From JAEUJM01 sp964635055 (lineage in GTDB: Bacteria > Actinomycetota > Acidimicrobiia > Acidimicrobiales > DATDAH01), in NCBI GenBank assembly GCA_964635055.1, contig CAZWMT010000004.1:179541-243540 (forward strand): 64,000 nucleotides of DNA. The letters run 5' to 3'. Of this stretch, positions 25,161-34,537 are shown piece by piece (the first letter of the stretch is position 1; each line of letters opens with the position of its first letter). The translations under genes and the position numbers were made by a program. The notes beneath the pieces are model-generated. The model searched no databases. It worked only from the letters and a program-made list of their open reading frames with translations, and had not been told where the DNA came from.

Positions 25161-27176
25161 ATGGAGCGAGCGCGGGGCACGGACGGCGACGCCGCGTCGC
25201 CCCGATCATCCACGGGCCGCCGCCTGCGCGACCTGACGCCGCGCCAACGACGCGTGGGTGTGGGGCTCGCGGTCGTGGTCGCCGCCCCGTTCGTGATCGC
25301 CGCGTTGCAGGCCCTCGCCGACCACTGGTACCCGATCGGCGACAACGGCACCATGCTCACCGTCACCCGCCAGGTGTTCACGACCCACACGCCACTGTCC
25401 GGCGAGGTCGCCTCGGGCACCCGGTACGGCGCCCACCCCTTCCACCCCGGGCCGATGGTCTACTACGTGCTCGCGCCGTTCGTCACGGTCTTCGGCGGCA
25501 CCGCGGGCATGCTGCTGGGCGCCGCCTTCGTCTCGGCGGCCACGATCGTGCTGATCGGCTACACCGCCTTGCGCACGGCGGGACCCGCGGCGGCGCTGTG
25601 GGCCTGGTTCACCACGCTGGTCATGTGCTGGTCGCTCGGCGGCACCGCCTTCCTGTACCCGCCGTTCAAGACCACGCTCTCGCTCCTGGTCATCGCCTTG
25701 TTCCTCTACCTCTGCGCCGCGCTCATCAGCGGCCAGAGCACCCTGCTGCCGCTCTGGGTGCTGGCCACCTCGTTCCCGGCCGCGGCGACCATGCGCTACG
25801 CCCTGCCGGTCGCGGCCACGGCCGCGGTCACCCTCCTCGTCGTGGTCGTCCTGCGCTGGCGTCGAGCCGCGGTCGACCCTCCGGACGCGCCGACCGCCCG
25901 GGCCCGGCGGGTGCTGCACCTCGACCGGTCCGAGCGCCGATCGGTGGCCATCGCCGCGGCCCTCCTCGCGCTGTCGTGGTGGGCCCCGGTCTACGACGCC
26001 CTCACCAATCGCGGCGGCAACTTCGTGGAGCTCTACCGGGCCTCACGCAGCGCCGCCGAGCAGGTGGACGGGCCCGTGCTGGCCATCGGCGAGCAGGCCA
26101 AGGCCCTGCTGTTCAACCCGGTGCAGTCGGCGGCCGCCGCCCACGCACCATCCGTCGGCTACGTGATCGTGGGCGTGCTGCTCGTCGCGGCCGTCGCCGC
26201 TGCGGCCGTGCATCGGCGCCACGAGCTGGGTCGGGCCGGCTGGGGCTACGTCGTGGTCGCCGCGTCCGGCCTCGTGTTCATGGTCGTGTCGCTGGCCACC
26301 ACGCCCTCCGACGAGGGCTTCGGCATCTACCGCACGCTGGCCGCCTCACCCGTGGCCACCTTCGCCGTGTTCACCGCCGGCCTGGTGATCGGCCCCCTGC
26401 TCGGGCCCCGCCTCGCGGGACACCGGTCGGCCCTCGTCGGCGGGGCGGTGGCCGCAGTGCTCGTCGCCACCGTCGGCGTCGCCGTCCCCGGGCCCATCGA
26501 CGCGTCGACCGAGCAGTACCCCTTCGCGTTCCGGGCCACCCGCACCCTCGTGGACCAGGCCGCACCGAGGCTGCAGACCTCCGGACGCTGGGGCACGTGG
26601 GTGGTCGGAGGCCGCACGACGCCCACGATCTTCGTCGGCTTCAAGGCCGGCCTCGAGGCCCACGGCATCGACACCGGCGTCGACGCGGGCGCACCCGGGC
26701 TCGGCCAGGTGGACGGGCGCGACCCGAAGCCGTCGGCCGGCAACCTGCTCTTCACCGCCACGGAGCTCCCCGCTCCCACCGACGACTGGGAGGTGGTCGC
26801 CACCTACGACCCACCCGGCCGGTCGGCGGCCGACGCCCAGCGCACCGCCGACGCGCTGGTGGCCTTCGCCCGCGAGACCAACCCGCGGCCCCTCGACGCC
26901 TTCACTCACACGGTCCCCCGCATCATGTGCCCCGAGCTCGCCGCCCAGGGGTTCCAGGGTGGCTCCTGCCCGGAGGCCGACGAGATCCTGGCGTCCGACA
27001 ACCCGGTGGCGGCACTGCCGCCGGCCGCGGTGGCGCTGGTCTACCTCGTCCAGTTCGGTGAGGACACCCAGTTCCCCGTCATCGACGGCGAGGAGCCGCC
27101 CGCGGCGCTCCTCGAGGCCGCAGGTGCCGCCTGGGACGACCTGCCCCTCACCGTGTACGCCCTGCGGTCGGGCTGA
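25161..27176 (+). CDS. Large multi-pass membrane protein, GT-C-like
   Basis: Protein of 671 residues with roughly ten to twelve transmembrane segments in the first 430 residues and a C-terminal extracytoplasmic domain of about 230 residues. An acidic residue follows the first helix (ADHWYPIGDNGTMLTVTRQV), and TRYGAHPFHPGPMVYYVLAPF is like the first loop of arabinofuranosyl- or mannosyl-transferase-type GT-C enzymes. ATG at 25161 is preceded by AGGAGCGAGGG. It is divergent from the lipid-sugar synthase-like gene, which would fit a donor-maker and donor-user pair. Function is inferred from topology only. Confidence 0.65.
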   Translation: MERARGTDGDAASPRSSTGRRLRDLTPRQRRVGVGLAVVVAAPFVIAALQALADHWYPIGDNGTMLTVTRQVFTTHTPLSGEVASGTRYGAHPFHPGPMVYYVLAPFVTVFGGTAGMLLGAAFVSAATIVLIGYTALRTAGPAAALWAWFTTLVMCWSLGGTAFLYPPFKTTLSLLVIALFLYLCAALISGQSTLLPLWVLATSFPAAATMRYALPVAATAAVTLLVVVVLRWRRAAVDPPDAPTARARRVLHLDRSERRSVAIAAALLALSWWAPVYDALTNRGGNFVELYRASRSAAEQVDGPVLAIGEQAKALLFNPVQSAAAAHAPSVGYVIVGVLLVAAVAAAAVHRRHELGRAGWGYVVVAASGLVFMVVSLATTPSDEGFGIYRTLAASPVATFAVFTAGLVIGPLLGPRLAGHRSALVGGAVAAVLVATVGVAVPGPIDASTEQYPFAFRATRTLVDQAAPRLQTSGRWGTWVVGGRTTPTIFVGFKAGLEAHGIDTGVDAGAPGLGQVDGRDPKPSAGNLLFTATELPAPTDDWEVVATYDPPGRSAADAQRTADALVAFARETNPRPLDAFTHTVPRIMCPELAAQGFQGGSCPEADEILASDNPVAALPPAAVALVYLVQFGEDTQFPVIDGEEPPAALLEAAGAAWDDLPLTVYALRSG

Positions 27177-27204
27177 GGCCGACCCGGGGCGGGCGGGCGA
27201 GCCG

Positions 27205-28017
27205 TCAGGCCAGGGGGTCGGCGAAGGGATCCGCGAACGGGTCGACCACACCGGCCCCCACCGGCTCGGCGGTCACGGCCTCGTCGACACCGAATCGGGC
27301 ATACCCGTCGATCTCGAGCGCCTCGGCCAGCTCGGGGCCGCCGGATTCCCGGATGCGGCCCCCGACCAGGATGTGCACCTGGTCGCTCTTGAGCTCGTGG
27401 AGGAGGCGGCTGTAGTGGGTGATGGCCAGGACGCCGAGGCCCCACTGCGTGGTGGCCTCCTCGACCCGGCGGCTCACCATGCGCAGCGCGTCCACGTCGA
27501 GGCCCGAGTCGAGCTCGTCGAGGATGGCGATCGCCGGCTGCAGCACGCCGAGCTGGAGGGTCTCGTTGCGCTTCTGCTCGCCGCCGGACAGGTCCACGTT
27601 GAGCTCACGGACGAGGAAGCGCTCGTCGAAGCCGATGCGCTCGGCCTCGGTGACCATGCGCTCGCGCAGGTCGGCGACGTCACGGCCACTGGCTCGGAAC
27701 GACTCGGTGAAGAGGTCCTCGAGCGACACCCCTGGCACCTCGGTGGGGTACTGCATGGCCAGGAACAGCCCGGCCTGTGCCCGCTCCCACGGCGCCAGGG
27801 CCAGCAGGTCGACGCCGTCGAGGGTCACCGAGCCCCCGGTCACCTCGTAGCCCGGTCGACCCGTGATGACGTGCGACAGGGTCGACTTGCCCGAGCCGTT
27901 GGGGCCCATCACCGCGTGCACCTCGCCGCTGCGCACGGTGAGGTCGACACCCTGGAGGATCTCGCGCCCCTCGACCGACGCCCGCAGCCCTTCGATGACC
28001 AGCACGTGCTCACTCAT
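27205..28017 (-). CDS. sufC: Fe-S cluster assembly ATPase SufC (copy 2)
   Basis: Protein of 270 residues. Walker A GPNGSGKST (38-46), signature LSGGEQKRNE and Walker B ILDELDSGLDVDAL mark a second, clearly distinct SufC. It is the last gene of the sufD-ferredoxin-sufC unit. The C-terminus carries an extra tail of about 20 residues that ends with the repeat DPFADPFADPLA, absent from copy 1. Both copies keep all catalytic motifs, so the genome has two potential SufBCD ATPases. Which one partners the lone SufB is unclear, but the physical link to sufD favours this copy. Confidence 0.95.
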   Translation of the reverse strand: MSEHVLVIEGLRASVEGREILQGVDLTVRSGEVHAVMGPNGSGKSTLSHVITGRPGYEVTGGSVTLDGVDLLALAPWERAQAGLFLAMQYPTEVPGVSLEDLFTESFRASGRDVADLRERMVTEAERIGFDERFLVRELNVDLSGGEQKRNETLQLGVLQPAIAILDELDSGLDVDALRMVSRRVEEATTQWGLGVLAITHYSRLLHELKSDQVHILVGGRIRESGGPELAEALEIDGYARFGVDEAVTAEPVGAGVVDPFADPFADPLA

Positions 28018-28045
28018 CGCTCACCCTCCTGGTGGCCGTGCGGCC

Positions 28046-28363
28046 TCATCGGAGCACCACCCAGACGTCGCCGTCGACCACGTCGACGTCGTAGACCGGC
28101 GTGGCCTTGGTGGCCGGCAGGGACGACGGTGCGCCCGTCTCCAGCGAGAACGCGCTGCCGTGCTTCCAGCACTCGATGTGGCGCTCCTCGACGAGCACGT
28201 CACCCTCGGACAGGGAGATGTCCTGGTGGGTGCAGCGGTCACCGAGGGCGTAGACGTCGTCGTCGATGCGGACCACGGCCAGCCGCCGCCCGGCGACGTC
28301 GATGGCCCGGGCCGAGCCCGGCTCGAGCTCGTCCAGGCGGCAGAGGTGCTCACGGTCGGCCAT
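28046..28363 (-). CDS. Rieske-type [2Fe-2S] ferredoxin
   Basis: Protein of 105 residues, the size of a soluble Rieske ferredoxin. Cluster ligands are Cys44 and His46 (CTHQD) and Cys65 and His68 (CWKHGSAF). Such a protein sits between sufD and sufC in many actinobacterial suf operons and may serve as an electron donor or cluster carrier. Its ATG overlaps the sufD stop by one base (TGATG), so translation is coupled. Confidence 0.95.
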   Translation of the reverse strand: MADREHLCRLDELEPGSARAIDVAGRRLAVVRIDDDVYALGDRCTHQDISLSEGDVLVEERHIECWKHGSAFSLETGAPSSLPATKATPVYDVDVVDGDVWVVLR

Positions 28364-29634
28364 CAGTCCACCGGGCTCTCGAGCTTGTCGGTGATCCGCC
28401 GGCGCAGCTGCTCGACCAGGGAGGCGACCGGGATCTGGTTCAGCACCTCGGTGAAGAAGCCGGCGACGACGAGCCGCTCGGCGACCTGCGGGGGCACCCC
28501 CCGGCTCTCGAGGTAGAAGCGCTGCTGCTCGTCGATCGGGCCGACCGCCGAGGCGTGGCTGCAGTGCACGTCGTTGTTCTCGATCTCGAGGTTGGGCACC
28601 GACTCGGCCCAGGCGTGGTCGGACAGCTTGATGTTCCGGTTGGTCTGGAAGGCGTTGGTGCCGCGGGCATCGGGACGGACCCGGATGAGGCCGGTGTAGA
28701 CCGAGCGCGAGTGCCCACCGACCGTGCCCTTGAACAACAGGTTGCTGGTGGTGTCGGGCGCGACATGGTCCTGGAAGGTGCGGAAGTCGAGGGTCTGGGT
28801 GCCGTCGCCGAAGTACACCGCCAGCAGGTCGCCCGACGCCCCCCGGCCGGTCAGGGCACAGTCGGTGCGGAGCCGGGCGTAGTCGCCGCCCAGGGCCGCG
28901 GTGGCCGACACCAGGTGCCCTTGTGCGCCCACGTTCGACACCTGGGTGCCGATCTGCCACACCTGGCGGCCCAGGTCCTGCACCGACAGGTACGTCACCC
29001 GGGCCGAGGCGCCGACGTCGAGCTCGACCACCGGCACCGCGAGGGCTCGCACGTCGGCCGAGCGCTGCAGGTCGACCAGCGTGCACGAGCTGTTCTCACC
29101 GGCCCGCACCGACAGCCGGGGCAGCGACGCCACGTCGGCGGTCTCGACGTGCTGGACCACCACGATGGGATCGTCGACCACCACGCCGCGGGGGACGTCG
29201 AGCACCACGGGGCCCGGGGCGAACCCGTCGTTGAGCGCACCGAAGTAGTCGTGGGGCTCGCCGAGCACGCTCCCGAGCACCGCTTCGCCCGCCGCCGACT
29301 GATCGGCGGTCGACAGCGACACGCCCCGCGCCGCCACGTCAGGCGTGAGGTGGGCGTGGGCGAGGTGCCCGTCGACGAGCACCAACAGGCCGGCATGGGT
29401 GCCGACGACGGTGGCCACCTGTGCGCTGACCGCGGCGATCAGCCGGTCGGAGACGGCGGGCACACCGGCCAGGGGGTAGGCGTCGGCGTCGAAGTCGCCG
29501 ATGCGGCTGTAGCGCCAGACCTCCTCGTCGGTGGTGGGCACCGCCGCGCCGGCGAAACGATCCGCCGCCAGGGCGCGGCGGGCCTGGAGCCATTCGGGGC
29601 CGGGGATCGCCGTGAGGGTGTCGAGGGGGGGCAT
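28363..29634 (-). CDS. sufD: Fe-S cluster assembly scaffold SufD
   Basis: Protein of 423 residues, with EEVWRYSRI near the N-terminus, the beta-helix core (HVAPDTTSNLLFKGTVGGHS) and the C-terminal ENNDVHCSHASAVGPID and FYLESRGVPPQVAERLVVAGF, all diagnostic for SufB/SufD; lack of the SufB-specific regions makes it SufD. It forms the SufBC2D scaffold with SufB and SufC. ATG at 29634 is preferred; an ATG at 29706 lies inside a -10-like TAGGAT box and would make a 447-residue product. It heads the unit sufD-ferredoxin-sufC. Confidence 0.95.
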   Translation of the reverse strand: MPPLDTLTAIPGPEWLQARRALAADRFAGAAVPTTDEEVWRYSRIGDFDADAYPLAGVPAVSDRLIAAVSAQVATVVGTHAGLLVLVDGHLAHAHLTPDVAARGVSLSTADQSAAGEAVLGSVLGEPHDYFGALNDGFAPGPVVLDVPRGVVVDDPIVVVQHVETADVASLPRLSVRAGENSSCTLVDLQRSADVRALAVPVVELDVGASARVTYLSVQDLGRQVWQIGTQVSNVGAQGHLVSATAALGGDYARLRTDCALTGRGASGDLLAVYFGDGTQTLDFRTFQDHVAPDTTSNLLFKGTVGGHSRSVYTGLIRVRPDARGTNAFQTNRNIKLSDHAWAESVPNLEIENNDVHCSHASAVGPIDEQQRFYLESRGVPPQVAERLVVAGFFTEVLNQIPVASLVEQLRRRITDKLESPVD

Positions 29635-29774
29635 GCGGGTCGGTGCCTCGTTCGAGCTGGGTGGTTTCGCGCCGAGGGGCCCGCGGCGGGCCCCCACGGC
29701 GGTCATCCTACCGGGGGTGCGCCGAGGCGGACAGGTCCCGCCGAACTCGGCGCGGCGCCGGTCGGCGCTCCCTG

Positions 29775-30125
29775 TTACTTCTTCTTCTTCCGCTTCCGGC
29801 GAAAGCGGCCTTTGCGGCCGCGCTCGGCCTCCAACTCGGCCAGCACCTTGGGGCCGGCGGAGTTGATGATGTCCTCGGCCTCGTCGAGCAGGGCGGCCAC
29901 GCTGCCGTCGTCCTCGGAGAGGCTCGAGGGCTCGTCGGGTGAGGGAGGGGTCACGAGGGTGCCGTGGTGCCAGCCGACGTCGGCGAGGCGGCGGGTGTAC
30001 TTCGGGCAGTCGGCCGGGCACCGCCAGGGGGCCTCGGGGGCGAGGTCGAGATCGCACTTGCGGACCGTCTCGCCGTTGGCATACGACCGGCTCTCGAAGT
30101 ACTTGCAGTCCTCACGCATCGGCAT
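29775..30125 (-). CDS. Hypothetical protein with Cys motif and poly-basic tail
   Basis: Protein of 116 residues. The N-terminus has five conserved-looking Cys residues (EDCKYFESRSYANGE, then KCDL, RCPADCPKY), suggesting zinc or Fe-S binding. The C-terminus is strongly basic and ends RRKRKKKK. A conserved partner role with the adjacent suf genes is possible but unproven. ATG at 30125 is used; ATG at 30119 is an alternative. It lies between sufD and the SRPBCC-Rieske gene on the same strand, with 140 and 97 bp gaps. Confidence 0.8.
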   Translation of the reverse strand: MPMREDCKYFESRSYANGETVRKCDLDLAPEAPWRCPADCPKYTRRLADVGWHHGTLVTPPSPDEPSSLSEDDGSVAALLDEAEDIINSAGPKVLAELEAERGRKGRFRRKRKKKK

Positions 30126-30222
30126 GCGCCCATCTTGCCAGGCCCGTGGGCCGGCGACCCCCCGGCCGCGCCCTCGTCGGGCACGCCGGCGGTCGTCCGC
30201 GTGTGGGGTGCGGCCCTCGAGG

Positions 30223-31197
30223 TCAGTTGTCGCCGTCGGCCGCGACCGCTCCGGCGGGTGCCCGGCGCGCCGAGCGTGATCCGGTGACACTGGTGACGGT
30301 GACGTGGAGCCGCCCGTCGCGCACCTCGAGGTGGTGCCACTCGGTGTCGGCAGCCGGCACCGGGTCGTCGAGGTCGACGACCGCGGCGGGCAGCAGCTTG
30401 CGACCGTGCCACGGGCAGGTCTGGCAGCCCGACGCGAGCACCACCGGGTCGAGGTCGGCGCCCTCGTGCGGGCACATTCGGACGAAGGCCAGCACGCGGC
30501 GACCCTCACGGGTCAGCTTCAGCCCCAGGTGGTCGTTGCGGCCGATGTAGGTCCAGGCGCCCTCGCCGATCTCGGGCAACGCCACGGAGGGGAACACCGG
30601 CGGGTCGGGCGGCGGGTCGGGCAGCACCACGTTGTTGGCGCCGATGTGGATCGTGTCGCGGATGTCGCGTGGGGCGCCGTCGCCCTTGTAGGTGTAGCCC
30701 CACGACCGCAGCTTGCCGCGCCGCTCGCGCAGGACGCCGTCCTCGGACATGAGCTTGCGGTGGTTGATGCGCAGGAGTGCCCGGATCACCGGCCAGAACA
30801 GCATCCAGAACGGCCGCGCCGCCACGGTGTAGGTGGTGACCGCCCGGGTGCGGGTGGGCGAGAGCGCGATGAACTCGTGCTCGGTGACCATGGTCCAGGC
30901 CAGCACCGTGACGAAGTGGGTCTGGTGGTTGGGCTCGGTGTCGTAGTGCACCAGGATCAGCGGGAACGGGACGCCCAGCACCTTCTGGAAGCTGATCGAG
31001 GCCTGCAGGTCCCGCTCGATGACGCAGACCACGTCCTCGATCAGGCTGTGCACGTGGTTGCGGTGGACCACGTCCTTGTTGTTCCAGTCGACGTCCGTCG
31101 GCAGGTACTCACCCTCGGTGTCCAACTGGACCGACCGGGAGCGCATGCCGTGCTCGGCGAGCTGGTCGAGGATCGCCGCATGGTTGAGCTTGACCAC
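30223..31197 (-). CDS. SRPBCC-Rieske fusion protein, copy 1 (reversed domain order)
   Basis: Protein of 324 residues. Residues about 1-190 look like an SRPBCC lipid/ligand-binding fold (HVHSLIEDVVCVIERD, FIALSPTRTRAVTTYTVAARPFW). Residues 215-275 form a Rieske centre: Cys242 and His244 (CPHEGAD), then Cys261 and His264 (CPWHGRKL). Ordinary Rieske oxygenases have the Rieske domain first and the SRPBCC catalytic domain last; here the order is reversed, and I cannot see a mononuclear-iron 2-His-1-carboxylate motif. It is closely similar to the protein at 36157. GTG at 31197 follows TAGTCT by 8 nt. Role unknown; electron transfer coupled to a bound lipid is one possibility. Confidence 0.85.
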   Translation of the reverse strand: MVKLNHAAILDQLAEHGMRSRSVQLDTEGEYLPTDVDWNNKDVVHRNHVHSLIEDVVCVIERDLQASISFQKVLGVPFPLILVHYDTEPNHQTHFVTVLAWTMVTEHEFIALSPTRTRAVTTYTVAARPFWMLFWPVIRALLRINHRKLMSEDGVLRERRGKLRSWGYTYKGDGAPRDIRDTIHIGANNVVLPDPPPDPPVFPSVALPEIGEGAWTYIGRNDHLGLKLTREGRRVLAFVRMCPHEGADLDPVVLASGCQTCPWHGRKLLPAAVVDLDDPVPAADTEWHHLEVRDGRLHVTVTSVTGSRSARRAPAGAVAADGDN

Positions 31198-31205
31198 GGT
31201 GGGTG

Positions 31206-31211
31206 AGACTA
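31206..31211 (-). promoter_or_regulatory. Predicted -10 box, leaderless promoter
   Basis: TAGTCT on the minus strand, 8 nt upstream of the GTG at 31197. Confidence 0.45.
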
Positions 31212-31258
31212 CTCCGCTCCATCGGCGCCGCTCGACGCAGGCAGGCGCCCGAGCGCGC

Positions 31259-32863
31259 TCAGGCGGCCGATGGCTCTCCTTCGCGTTGGCGCTCGGGAGC
31301 GCCGGCGCCGAGCCCACGCCGCCGCTGGCGGAGCAGGGCGTCGAGTTGGGTGGCCTCCTCGTCCTTGCCGAACCAGGTGCGGGCATAGCCGAGCAGGCGC
31401 TTCGGTCGCAGCACGTTGGCCACACCGTAGAAGGCGCACAGCATCAACAGCTGGGCGGCGCGGAGCTTTCGCGTGCTCATGCGGGGGTTGTAGCTCTGGT
31501 GCTTGCCCGACGACCACGACAGGGCCGTGTAGGGGTATTCCTCGGTCACCTCGAGGATCCCGGCGTCGACGAGCTTCTTGAAGTCGGCGCTGCCGGGGTA
31601 CGGGCCGAAGATCATCACCGCGGCATCATTGGCGCCCGCTCGGGCGGCGCGCAGCATGAACCGGAACGACTTGAACAGGTCGGACCAACGCTCCTCGGGG
31701 TGACCGATGATGATGTTGATCTTCGTGACCAGGCCGATCTGCTTCGCCTCGCGCAACGAGGTGAGGATCATGTCGAGGCTCACACGCTTGTCGTAGATCT
31801 CGAGCATGCGCTCGCCACCGGCTTCGGGGGCGTAGGTGATGTTGCGACAGCCGGTGTCCCACAACCGCTGCAGCACCTCGCGATCGAGCGCTTCGGCCCG
31901 GGTGCCGACCGGCAGTTGCCAGATGAGCCCCGGCGCCCGCTCCTCCAACGCGTCACAGAACCGCAGTGTCCACTGCCGCTTGGTGATGGCGGTGAGGTCA
32001 CAGAAGTTGACGTTGCGCACCCCGTAGCGTTCGACGTAGTCGGCGATCTCGTCGGCCACCTCTTCGGGCTCGCGCACCACGTAGCGGGTGGTCCACATCT
32101 GCGGCGACGAGCAGAACGAGCACTTGTACGGGCAGCCCCGCGTGGCCAGCACGGGCATCGACCGGCCGCGGTTGACGCCGAACGAGTCGGCGAAGCGGAA
32201 GTACTCGTCCAGTGGGAACAGCTCCCACGCCGGTCGGGGCACCTCGGGCAGCTTCTTGGTGGTGATCCGGGTGGTCAGGCCACCGTCGCAGGCCTCACCG
32301 CCGTTGCGGAACACGACACCCTCGAAGCCCTCCATCGGCGCCCCGCGGGCCACCCGGTCGGCGAGCTCGACCACGGTCAGCTCGCCTTCGCCGAGGACGC
32401 ACGCGTCGATGGCATCGGTCTGCTCGAACATCCACTTCCAATAGCCGGTGGCGTTCTCGCCCCCGCACACGATGAACACGTCGGGGAACCGGGCCCGGAT
32501 GGCCTCGGCGATCTCGCGCACGTGGGGCCACTCGTGCAGGAACATGTGGGTGATCCCGACCATCTTGGTGTCGGGGTGGATCCGCTCCACGATCTCGTCC
32601 ACGGGGAGACCGCATTGGCGGAGGCGACCGATGGGGCTGTCGACGTCCACGATGCGATCGATGCCCTCACCCGCCGAGTCGATGACCTCCACCGTGTGGC
32701 CCGCACCTTCGAGCACGGCGGCGATGTACGCCAAGCCGATCGGCGGTACGGGCCCGTACCACGAGAAGCTCTTCGGAAAGACAATCGTGTTCGGTCGTAC
32801 TAGCGCCACCTTCGTGGTCGCCCGCCCAGTAGCCCGACCGAGCGTGACGCTCGTCGTTGACAT
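31259..32863 (-). CDS. B12-binding-domain radical SAM protein
   Basis: Protein of 534 residues. The N-terminal 170 residues resemble the cobalamin-binding domain (LVRPNT, PPIGLAYIAAVLEGAGHTVEVID, IVCGGENAT). The radical SAM core begins at RGCPYKCSFC, Cys244, Cys248 and Cys251 binding the 4Fe-4S cluster, and continues with ITYAPEAGGERMLEIYDKRV and INIIIGHPEE. A basic tail closes the protein. Members of class B methylate or rearrange lipids and natural products, for example hopanoid methylase HpnP and BchE. The surrounding SGNH, glycosyltransferase and Rieske genes suggest a lipid or cell-surface product. ATG at 32863 lies 6 nt after TAATTT. Confidence 0.88.
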   Translation of the reverse strand: MSTTSVTLGRATGRATTKVALVRPNTIVFPKSFSWYGPVPPIGLAYIAAVLEGAGHTVEVIDSAGEGIDRIVDVDSPIGRLRQCGLPVDEIVERIHPDTKMVGITHMFLHEWPHVREIAEAIRARFPDVFIVCGGENATGYWKWMFEQTDAIDACVLGEGELTVVELADRVARGAPMEGFEGVVFRNGGEACDGGLTTRITTKKLPEVPRPAWELFPLDEYFRFADSFGVNRGRSMPVLATRGCPYKCSFCSSPQMWTTRYVVREPEEVADEIADYVERYGVRNVNFCDLTAITKRQWTLRFCDALEERAPGLIWQLPVGTRAEALDREVLQRLWDTGCRNITYAPEAGGERMLEIYDKRVSLDMILTSLREAKQIGLVTKINIIIGHPEERWSDLFKSFRFMLRAARAGANDAAVMIFGPYPGSADFKKLVDAGILEVTEEYPYTALSWSSGKHQSYNPRMSTRKLRAAQLLMLCAFYGVANVLRPKRLLGYARTWFGKDEEATQLDALLRQRRRGLGAGAPERQREGEPSAA

Positions 32864-32869
32864 GTGCGG

Positions 32870-32875
32870 AAATTA
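32870..32875 (-). promoter_or_regulatory. Predicted -10 box, leaderless promoter
   Basis: TAATTT on the minus strand, 6 nt upstream of the ATG at 32863; the surroundings are unusually AT-rich for this genome. Confidence 0.55.
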
Positions 32876-32922
32876 CCAGGGATTCCCGGTTATATCCACT
32901 GGTTGTCGGCACTCTGACGCGA

Positions 32923-34518
32923 TCAGCCGTCGCCGGCCGAGCTCTGGGCCACCAGCTCGGGGCCCACCCGGTCCCACATGGCCTGGGCCATCTCGTGGGC
33001 GCAGGCCTCGTCGGTGTGCACCACGTCGTAGAAGCACTGCTGTCCGTCGAAGACGTGGGTCAGGTCGGTGACCTGATCGGGGAGGCGATCGGTGATGGCC
33101 GGGTCCCACCCCGCGGCCCGGGGCTGCCAGAAGTACCGCACCGGCACCTGATGGTCCGCGGCCAGGTCGTCGATCAGGCCCAGCGCCCGGTTGTAGATGT
33201 CGAGTGCGGCCTCGGTCTGCTCCTCGGGGGTGCCCTGCACGGCCAGGTCTGCGCCCGGCAGTGGGGCCGTCCGGCCGGTCACGGTGTCGTACAGGCGGAA
33301 CGCGGCGCTGTTGCGGCGGTAGCTGTCCGCCAACTCGCGCAGCCCGTCGAGCCCGCTGGGCGGGGAGGCCCGCTCCTCGCGGAAGTCGGCGATGAGCCCG
33401 TCGACGATCACGGCCGAGTGGTGGGTCGGATCCGGGTTGTAGTCGGTGGTCTGGACGTCGAACTCGTTGAACCCGTCCAGGAAGACCGCCATGTCGTACT
33501 GCTCCCCCGAGGCCAGCAGCCGCTCCATGTACTGGTGCTCCTGCCAGGTGACCCACGCGGGGAACCCGTAATTGTGCACCTCGATCGGCACACCGTTCTC
33601 CTCGGCGATCCGGGCGAACTCCGAGGCGATGGTGTGCTCGTCGCGCTGGCCCACACCGAACATGACCGAACCGCCGAAGAAGGCCACCCGCAGCGGCTCG
33701 ACCCCGTCGGCGAGGGCCGGCTCGTACGACACCCGCTCACGGTCCGTGACGTTGACCGTGGGGCTCGAGAACTCGTTGTGACCGCGCACGATGTAGGGCA
33801 CGTAGTCGTTGGTCTGCAGCTCGAACGCGGCCATGTCCTCGCCGTGCTGTGGCGCCCACGGCGACGCGTTGATGGGCGCCTGGGCCATGTCGCGTTGCAG
33901 CGACTGCTCGACGAGCGTGACCAGGTCCCCCCGGTCGATGGGCGGGAGGGTCCCCGTGGCGGTCATGACGGTGCCCATGGCCAGGTCGACGACGACGAGC
34001 ACCGCCACCACGAACACCGCGGTGACCAGCTTCGAGCGCTTCGCGCCCGGCGCTCTGGAGGGCTCGGTGCCGAACCCGCGGGTCGGCGCCCCTGCGGGCC
34101 CCATCGCCACCTTGGGGATCCACCCGTCACCCACCCCTCGCGGCCGCCCCAGCGACCGGCGGTGGAACACCAGCTCGAACAACGACACCGGGACGAACAC
34201 GACGACGAACATGAAGCTGAGCAGGACCCACCGCAGCACGTGACCGACACCGCGCCCGAACCAGTCGAGGACCCGGACGAAGCCGTGCTCGAACGCGGGC
34301 GACACCATGCGGCCCACGGTCACCCCCGTGATCACCACGACCAGGACCACGGCGGCCGCCGTCCGGCCACGCGCCACCAGAAGGGCACAGACGAGGAGGG
34401 CCACACCCACGGGCAGGAGCAGGGCCATCGCCCGGTGACCCGGCCGCGGCGCGGGCGCTGGCGCGGGCGCTTCGCCGCCCCACCAGTGCCCGGGTGCCTC
34501 GGATTCGATCTGGCTCAC
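32923..34518 (-). CDS. Membrane-anchored SGNH/GDSL-like protein
   Basis: Protein of 531 residues. About four hydrophobic segments fill residues 28-190 (with MALLLPVGVALLVCALLVA first). A C-terminal extracytoplasmic SGNH fold follows: block I FFGGSVMFGVG with Ser, block II YGFPAW, block III DGFNEFDV with Asn, and block V YDVVHTDEACAHEM with His. SGNH enzymes remove or transfer acyl groups on sugars and lipids. The overlapping operon position between the radical SAM and the GT-C gene fits a surface-glycan or lipid modification. GTG start at 34518, 19 bp after the preceding gene. Confidence 0.8.
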   Translation of the reverse strand: MSQIESEAPGHWWGGEAPAPAPAPRPGHRAMALLLPVGVALLVCALLVARGRTAAAVVLVVVITGVTVGRMVSPAFEHGFVRVLDWFGRGVGHVLRWVLLSFMFVVVFVPVSLFELVFHRRSLGRPRGVGDGWIPKVAMGPAGAPTRGFGTEPSRAPGAKRSKLVTAVFVVAVLVVVDLAMGTVMTATGTLPPIDRGDLVTLVEQSLQRDMAQAPINASPWAPQHGEDMAAFELQTNDYVPYIVRGHNEFSSPTVNVTDRERVSYEPALADGVEPLRVAFFGGSVMFGVGQRDEHTIASEFARIAEENGVPIEVHNYGFPAWVTWQEHQYMERLLASGEQYDMAVFLDGFNEFDVQTTDYNPDPTHHSAVIVDGLIADFREERASPPSGLDGLRELADSYRRNSAAFRLYDTVTGRTAPLPGADLAVQGTPEEQTEAALDIYNRALGLIDDLAADHQVPVRYFWQPRAAGWDPAITDRLPDQVTDLTHVFDGQQCFYDVVHTDEACAHEMAQAMWDRVGPELVAQSSAGDG

Positions 34519-34537
34519 GTCCCCCGCTCCTGTTCGC

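Noticed and set aside
29634..29706. Longer SufD start at ATG 29706
   Set aside because: That ATG overlaps a -10-like TAGGAT and adds 24 low-complexity residues that SufD proteins lack.
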